From Colivivens sp963626085 (lineage in GTDB: Bacteria > Bacteroidota > Bacteroidia > Bacteroidales > Bacteroidaceae), in NCBI GenBank assembly GCA_963626085.1, contig CAVFVJ010000028.1, positions 1-46,717 of the forward strand: a stretch of DNA of 46,717 nt. Direction: 5' to 3'. The stretch's first letter is position 1, and each line of letters starts with the position of its first letter. A program made the position numbers and the translations under genes. Of the stretch, positions 43,000 to 46,717 are shown one piece after another. The notes beneath the pieces are model-generated. The model searched no databases, had not been told where the DNA came from, and worked only from the letters and a program-made list of their open reading frames with translations.

Positions 43000-43316
43000 T
43001 CCCATCTGCAGGTCGATGCAATCGCAGAAGCCCGAAGGGTGGGATGACATATATTGGAAAGCGTTTACTTGACGCTTTGTTCTTGACGTATCGAAACTTC
43101 GCAACTTTCAGTCACGGTCAAGGGCGAGGCAACAGTAGATGCCTTGTGGATGTGTATATACATCAACGCTTGGGTCATGTCTTCCTCAAAAGGAAGGCAG
43201 GCCTGGGTTCGATATACATATCGGCGTGGGCTTCTGCGTTGCTCGTTCAACCGTGATGGGCAGTGCGAAGGCCTCGATACGTGGGACGGGTGACGGTAAA
43301 GCGACCCACGCTTTTT
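43000..43316 (+). ncRNA. Candidate large structured non-coding RNA (about 317 nt)
   Basis: No convincing coding frame covers this stretch. It starts just after a -7 box and ends in a terminator stem CGTGGG/CCCACG (43280-43285 with 43305-43310) plus CTTTTT. In between are TCTG/CAGA with CGAT/ATCG, AAAGCGT/ACGCTTT (43058-43064 with 43072-43078), CTTGAC/GTCAAG (43082-43087 with 43117-43122), AGGCA/TGCCT, GATGT/ACATC, CTTCCT/AGGAAG (43181-43186 with 43191-43196) and CGATAT/ATATCG (43210-43215 with 43218-43223). It lacks the signatures of RNase P RNA, tmRNA, SRP RNA and 6S RNA. I have a vague sense that related sequences recur in Bacteroidales genomes but cannot name the family. Confidence 0.6.
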
Positions 43317-43586
43317 GGTATATTGTCCAGTGAAAAACGTTTCAACAACATTCTTGTGAGGGTGGCTGCAAGAGATTTACCGCTTGTGGCGTTATGGATG
43401 TCAGAACTGTTGTACGTAGGGTTTACGACAAATCACGCAATCTAATCCTGTGTGGCATTATTGGATGCTGTTCCTCCAGGTTGGACTTCCTGCTCTACAC
43501 TCTTTTCGTTTCGGTCTTTGGGTGGCATTACGTCATTTCTCAGAATGTTACAAAACGTATAATGCTATAAAGTTGCGGATTGAAAG
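43317..43586. other. Intergenic stretch between the structured RNA and gtrA
   Basis: No gene is recognised here. Short open frames exist but match nothing I know. TAAAGTTG at 43568-43575 is a poor -7 candidate for gtrA, very close to its start. The stretch may be a 5' leader of the gtr cassette. Confidence 0.4.
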
Positions 43587-43991
43587 ATGATGATAGACAA
43601 ATTGATAGCAAACAATACAATGCGAAATATAGCAGAATTTATTAGGTTCTGCATCGTCGGTGTGATTGCCACAGGTATTGATGCTGTATTGTTCTATGCA
43701 GCAAAGACTATTGTACCTTATCAAGTGGCATTAGTTATAGGGTATTTGATGAGTTTAACCGTAAATTATTATCTAACTACGAAATGGACATTTAGGGTAA
43801 AACAAACATTGACTAACCTTGTTGGAATACTTTCCGTACACTTAGTGAACCTTTTTATTGTACGAATGGGGCTGATGTTCTTGTTTGTACGGCAAATGGG
43901 ACTTGATTCCAATGTTGCATATGTTCCAATGTTGATTATCTCTGTACTTTTCAGTTTCATAGCGATTAAAATCTTAATACATAAGGCATGA
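43587..43991 (+). CDS. gtrA: GtrA-family membrane protein
   Basis: This 134-residue protein has four membrane helices and the family pattern FIRFCIVGVIATGIDAVLFY and YLMSLTVNYYLTTKWTFR. GtrA proteins are thought to help flip polyprenyl-phosphate-linked sugars across the inner membrane. It overlaps the next gene by 4 bases (ATGA), so the pair is translationally coupled. The first Met at 43587 or the second at 43590 may be used. Base composition is visibly more AT-rich than in the genes before 42800. Confidence 0.9.
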   Translation: MMIDKLIANNTMRNIAEFIRFCIVGVIATGIDAVLFYAAKTIVPYQVALVIGYLMSLTVNYYLTTKWTFRVKQTLTNLVGILSVHLVNLFIVRMGLMFLFVRQMGLDSNVAYVPMLIISVLFSFIAIKILIHKA

Positions 43992-44932
43992 AAAAGGTTT
44001 CTATATTAATACCAGCATACAATGAGGAGAAAAGTCTGCCTTCCTTGTATGAAGCGTTACGTAATCTGATGGATTCCATGAAAGAGCAATACCAATGGGA
44101 AGTTCTTTTCGTCAACGATGGATCCAAAGATCATACCTTGGAGATGATTGTGCAACTTCGACAGCAAGACAACCGTATCAATTATGTTAATCTCTCTAGG
44201 AATTTTGGAAAAGAGAATGCGATGTTAGCAGGGTTCGACTATGTAACAGGCGATTGCATGGTCATTATGGATGCAGACCTTCAAGACCCTCCACAGCTGA
44301 TACCACAAATGCTTGGGTATTGGGAAGAAGGTTATCAAGACATTTATGCAAAACGAGCAAATAGAGGACAAGAGACATGGCTAAGAAAAGAATGTTCATT
44401 GCTTTTCTATAAGATATTGGAGAGCACTACTAGATTTGACGTCCTACAAAATGTAGGTGACTTCAGACTATTGGATAAGGTTTGCATAGAGGCACTAAAG
44501 AAACTGAGAGAGTCAGAACGCTATACGAAAGGTATGTTTTGTTGGATAGGATATAGGAAGAAAGAGTTAGTTTTTGATCGCGGAGACCGAGTGGCAGGAG
44601 CAAGTAATTGGAACTATGTCTCATTGCTTAATTTAGCAATAGAAGGCATAACTTCCTTTACCACTGCACCTTTGCGCTTTGCTGGTATATCGGGAGGGGT
44701 AATAGCGTTCCTTTCTTTCTTCGCACTCCTGTTCTATCTGTTTAAGAGAATTATTTGGGGTGACCCCATTCAAGGCTTTACCACGTTGGTTTGTATCATG
44801 CTATTCCTCGGAGGAATACAGCTTATCTGTTTGGGGATTATGGGAGAATACTTGGGGCGTATCTTTAATGAAACAAAGAATCGTCCACCTTATTTAGCTG
44901 CAGAATATAATGGAGAAGAAATTGGAAATTAA
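43988..44932 (+). CDS. GT2 polyprenyl-phosphate glycosyltransferase (GtrB/ArnC-like)
   Basis: This 314-residue enzyme transfers a sugar from a nucleotide donor to polyprenyl phosphate on the inner face of the membrane. The GT-A fold shows SILIPAYNEEKSLP, FVNDGSKDHT, NLSRNFGKENAMLAGF and the metal-binding DADLQDPPQLIP near 95. Two C-terminal membrane helices (GGVIAFLSFFALLFYLFKR and a second near 275) and GEYLGRIFNETKNRP are typical of GtrB/DPM-like enzymes. It is coupled to gtrA. The sugar cannot be told from sequence; glucose is usual in the Gtr system. Confidence 0.93.
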   Translation: MKKVSILIPAYNEEKSLPSLYEALRNLMDSMKEQYQWEVLFVNDGSKDHTLEMIVQLRQQDNRINYVNLSRNFGKENAMLAGFDYVTGDCMVIMDADLQDPPQLIPQMLGYWEEGYQDIYAKRANRGQETWLRKECSLLFYKILESTTRFDVLQNVGDFRLLDKVCIEALKKLRESERYTKGMFCWIGYRKKELVFDRGDRVAGASNWNYVSLLNLAIEGITSFTTAPLRFAGISGGVIAFLSFFALLFYLFKRIIWGDPIQGFTTLVCIMLFLGGIQLICLGIMGEYLGRIFNETKNRPPYLAAEYNGEEIGN

Positions 44933-45005
44933 TCATCGGATGGAAGGCTATCAGCGATTTTTGGAAAATAAGCAAAACGATAAATAAATTCAAATAACTA
45001 TAAAC

Positions 45006-46541
45006 ATGAGCAATACATTACAGTCAAATCAAATTTCTGGCATGAAGCGTCGAGATGTCGTTTTCATTATGATTCTTGCCTTTGTGGCAGTGACAGTTTT
45101 TTCGACTTCCTCATTCTTGTATCCTTTTAATGGTTGGTCTGATGCCAATACAATCTTCACGGTAAGTAAATCAATATTTTGCGGTGAAGTTCCCTATAGG
45201 GATTTGGTGGATCATAAAGGATTCTTGATGTATCTGATTGTCGGCATCGGTTCGTTGATTTCATTTAAGTCGTTCTTCGGTGTGTACATTCTGGAACTTG
45301 TTTCTGGTTTAGTTTTTTTATGGGCGTGCTATAAGATATTGTTGCTTTTTACTGACAGAAAGGTTCTGTACCTGATGCCCTTCCTCGCAGTGGTGACTTA
45401 TGGCTCAAAATGCTTTGAACGAGGTGTAAGTGCTGAAGAATTCTGTCTTCCCATCCTTGCGCTCAGCTTCTATATAGGGCTGCTGTCGATTGTGAATCGG
45501 AAAATGCTGACACTGAAAGAGGTCTTTCTGTTGGGTGTCTTTGCTTCGTGTGTATTCTGGATAAAATATACTATTTGCGGACTGTTTGTTGGCTTGGGGA
45601 TTGGTCTTTGCCTTTTCTATATACAAAACAAATGGCATAGACAGTTGCTGGAGAGTATCGGATGGTTTTGTCTTGGGTTGCTTCCAGTGTCAGCTGCCAT
45701 CATATTGTATTTCGCATATCATCATGCCCTGTCAGATTTATGGACGGTCTATTTCTACAACAATCTGTTCAATTACATGATAACCCCTGATAATCATGAA
45801 GTATTTGGGAGACTTGTGAAGAATGAGCTTGATGGATTGCACGGATTTATTTCCAATCCTTTGATGGCTTGTATGCTGGTAGGATCTTTAGTTGAATTGT
45901 ATTTGCGAAAGGACAAAAAGGTTTTTGCATTTAGCTTGGTATGTTTCATCTGTATGTTCCTGATGCTGTTTATTGGTCATCCTTGGCAGTACTATCCACT
46001 GCCTCTTGCCATTTTGATGCCGTTTTCTCTGTTGCTTGCATTGCGTATGTTCAAGCGGACTACTTCAACAAGGAAGTATTTCATATATTCGGGTACTATG
46101 CTTTTTGCCATGGTTTTTTGTGTGCTCTGCAACATTACTAAGCTCTGCTTTATGTTCGATGAGAATCCTGCGGTATTGAGAATAAGCAGATTGATTATGG
46201 AGGGCAAAGAGCAATCTCCTTCAATGATAGAATATGGCATGCAAGATATAGGTGTATATACGCTTTGTGGCTATGTTCCAGAGTGTAAATACTTTGGTTA
46301 TTTGAATCTGTCGCTTAAAGAACAGACAGATGCACGAGACGATTATATTACAACTTGTCATCCCACTTATATCATTTCTAAAAAGCCTTTGTCATTCGAT
46401 GGATACGAGTGTGTTTCAGTTCAGACACAACGATTAATTACCCTCAGACATATTCTTTGTGAATATTTCCCCTCTATTAAGGTACTTCAGCCTGCTGAAA
46501 CGGATTATTACATGTATCGGTATAAACCCACAAATCCGTAA
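45006..46541 (+). CDS. Polytopic GT-C-type glycosyltransferase-like membrane protein
   Basis: This 511-residue protein has about ten to twelve membrane segments. An early loop, WSDANTIFTVSKSIFCGEVP followed by YRDLVDHKGF, carries an acidic residue and the YRDxxDHKG pattern seen in ArnT/PMT-like (GT39/GT83-related) GT-C enzymes, which use polyprenyl-phosphate sugars. A C-terminal soluble region of about 90 residues follows. Placed 73 bases after the GtrA-GtrB pair, it is the likely specific transferase that puts the flipped sugar onto a surface glycan. The acceptor is unknown. The AT-rich composition matches its two partners. Confidence 0.75.
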   Translation: MSNTLQSNQISGMKRRDVVFIMILAFVAVTVFSTSSFLYPFNGWSDANTIFTVSKSIFCGEVPYRDLVDHKGFLMYLIVGIGSLISFKSFFGVYILELVSGLVFLWACYKILLLFTDRKVLYLMPFLAVVTYGSKCFERGVSAEEFCLPILALSFYIGLLSIVNRKMLTLKEVFLLGVFASCVFWIKYTICGLFVGLGIGLCLFYIQNKWHRQLLESIGWFCLGLLPVSAAIILYFAYHHALSDLWTVYFYNNLFNYMITPDNHEVFGRLVKNELDGLHGFISNPLMACMLVGSLVELYLRKDKKVFAFSLVCFICMFLMLFIGHPWQYYPLPLAILMPFSLLLALRMFKRTTSTRKYFIYSGTMLFAMVFCVLCNITKLCFMFDENPAVLRISRLIMEGKEQSPSMIEYGMQDIGVYTLCGYVPECKYFGYLNLSLKEQTDARDDYITTCHPTYIISKKPLSFDGYECVSVQTQRLITLRHILCEYFPSIKVLQPAETDYYMYRYKPTNP

Positions 46542-46586
46542 CTGAATGGTGTACTAAAGTGTAGCGTAACAGCTTAGTGCCAGTTA

Positions 46587-46644
46587 GTAGGTGCAGTGTC
46601 TCACTGCACCCTTCATAATATGTGACGTGAGCCACGTCACCTAC
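46587..46644. repeat. Pair of inverted REP-like palindromes (BIME-like)
   Basis: On the + strand, GTAG (46587-46590) precedes GTGCAGTG, TCT and CACTGCAC, a perfect 8-bp stem. On the minus strand, GTAG (46641-46644) precedes GTGACGTG, GCT and CACGTCAC, also perfect. The two face each other with a 12-bp TTCATAATAT-type spacer. It lies after the gtr cassette. Confidence 0.85.
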
Positions 46645-46675
46645 TACCACTAATGCTTGTTCTGACAGTATCGGC

Positions 46676-46717
46676 GAATCGGTACCACTGTAGCGCATGA
46701 ATCGGTACCACCATAGC
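46676..46717. repeat. 23-bp-period tandem repeat, cut by the window end
   Basis: Units start at 46676 and 46699 with GAATCGGTACCAC. The second copy is cut off. Period and core resemble the array at 11170-11229. Confidence 0.8.

Noticed and set aside
43044..43256. 70-codon frame over the candidate structured RNA
   Set aside because: It stops within the structured region, other short frames overlap it, and the many inverted repeats argue for RNA-level constraint.

Overview
The window looks like a chromosomal stretch of a Bacteroidales bacterium, most likely Prevotellaceae or a close relative. The reasons are the Bacteroidetes-type promoters (TAnnTTTG at -7, TTG or TTTG about 19-20 bp upstream), weak Shine-Dalgarno sites, many lipoproteins, a bacterial serine palmitoyltransferase for sphingolipids, outer-surface glycosidases (one with a tail resembling a type IX secretion sorting signal), and families typical of the group (DUF5715, DUF4369 thioredoxin-fold, SstT, NifJ). 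The species is not determined. I recognised no tRNA gene, CRISPR array or transposase gene.

Layout. Positions 1-103 hold the 3' end of a 5S rRNA and its terminator. Positions 128-8780 hold a fimbrial-anchor-like lipoprotein, then a leftward block: C1B peptidase, aminopeptidase P, pyruvate:ferredoxin oxidoreductase and an AAA_14 ATPase. Positions 8955-15609 hold a DPP IV-type peptidase, trmD and serine palmitoyltransferase, divergent from a lipid kinase and a flavodoxin-like lipoprotein. Positions 15805-23995 hold the leftward DUF5715-truA-yitT run, a MORN-repeat lipoprotein, a cysteine-less TlpA-like protein, pnp and a DUF3298 lipoprotein. Positions 24039-29569 hold a RIC/hemerythrin-LuxR fusion regulator, a RecD-like helicase, an unknown anchored protein, rsmD, a coiled-coil lipoprotein and rsmI. 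Positions 29677-33789 hold sstT and a GH27 alpha-galactosidase, divergent from a nitroreductase. Positions 33840-39695 hold an unannotated leftward small transcript, then a sensor kinase, response regulator and membrane protein operon. Positions 39812-42766 hold a GH127-type beta-L-arabinofuranosidase. Positions 42987-43316 hold a candidate large structured RNA. Positions 43587-46541 hold an AT-richer GtrA / GtrB / GT-C cassette for surface-glycan modification. The window ends in REP-like palindromes and a 23-bp-period repeat.

How the parts fit. Most genes are housekeeping (tRNA and rRNA modification, RNA decay, anaerobic pyruvate oxidation) or envelope functions (peptide and glycan breakdown, sphingolipids, surface decoration). 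The most unusual items are: the structured RNA upstream of the gtr cassette; the small RNA-like transcript beside the two-component operon; the 1317-residue sensor, whose first half keeps the ATPase motifs but lacks the phospho-acceptor His while its second half shows the reverse; the diiron-domain/LuxR fusion; the dispersed GTAG-palindrome elements; and a 3 x 22-bp repeat array just upstream of the alpha-galactosidase promoter. All family assignments were made by reading translated sequence; no database search was possible.
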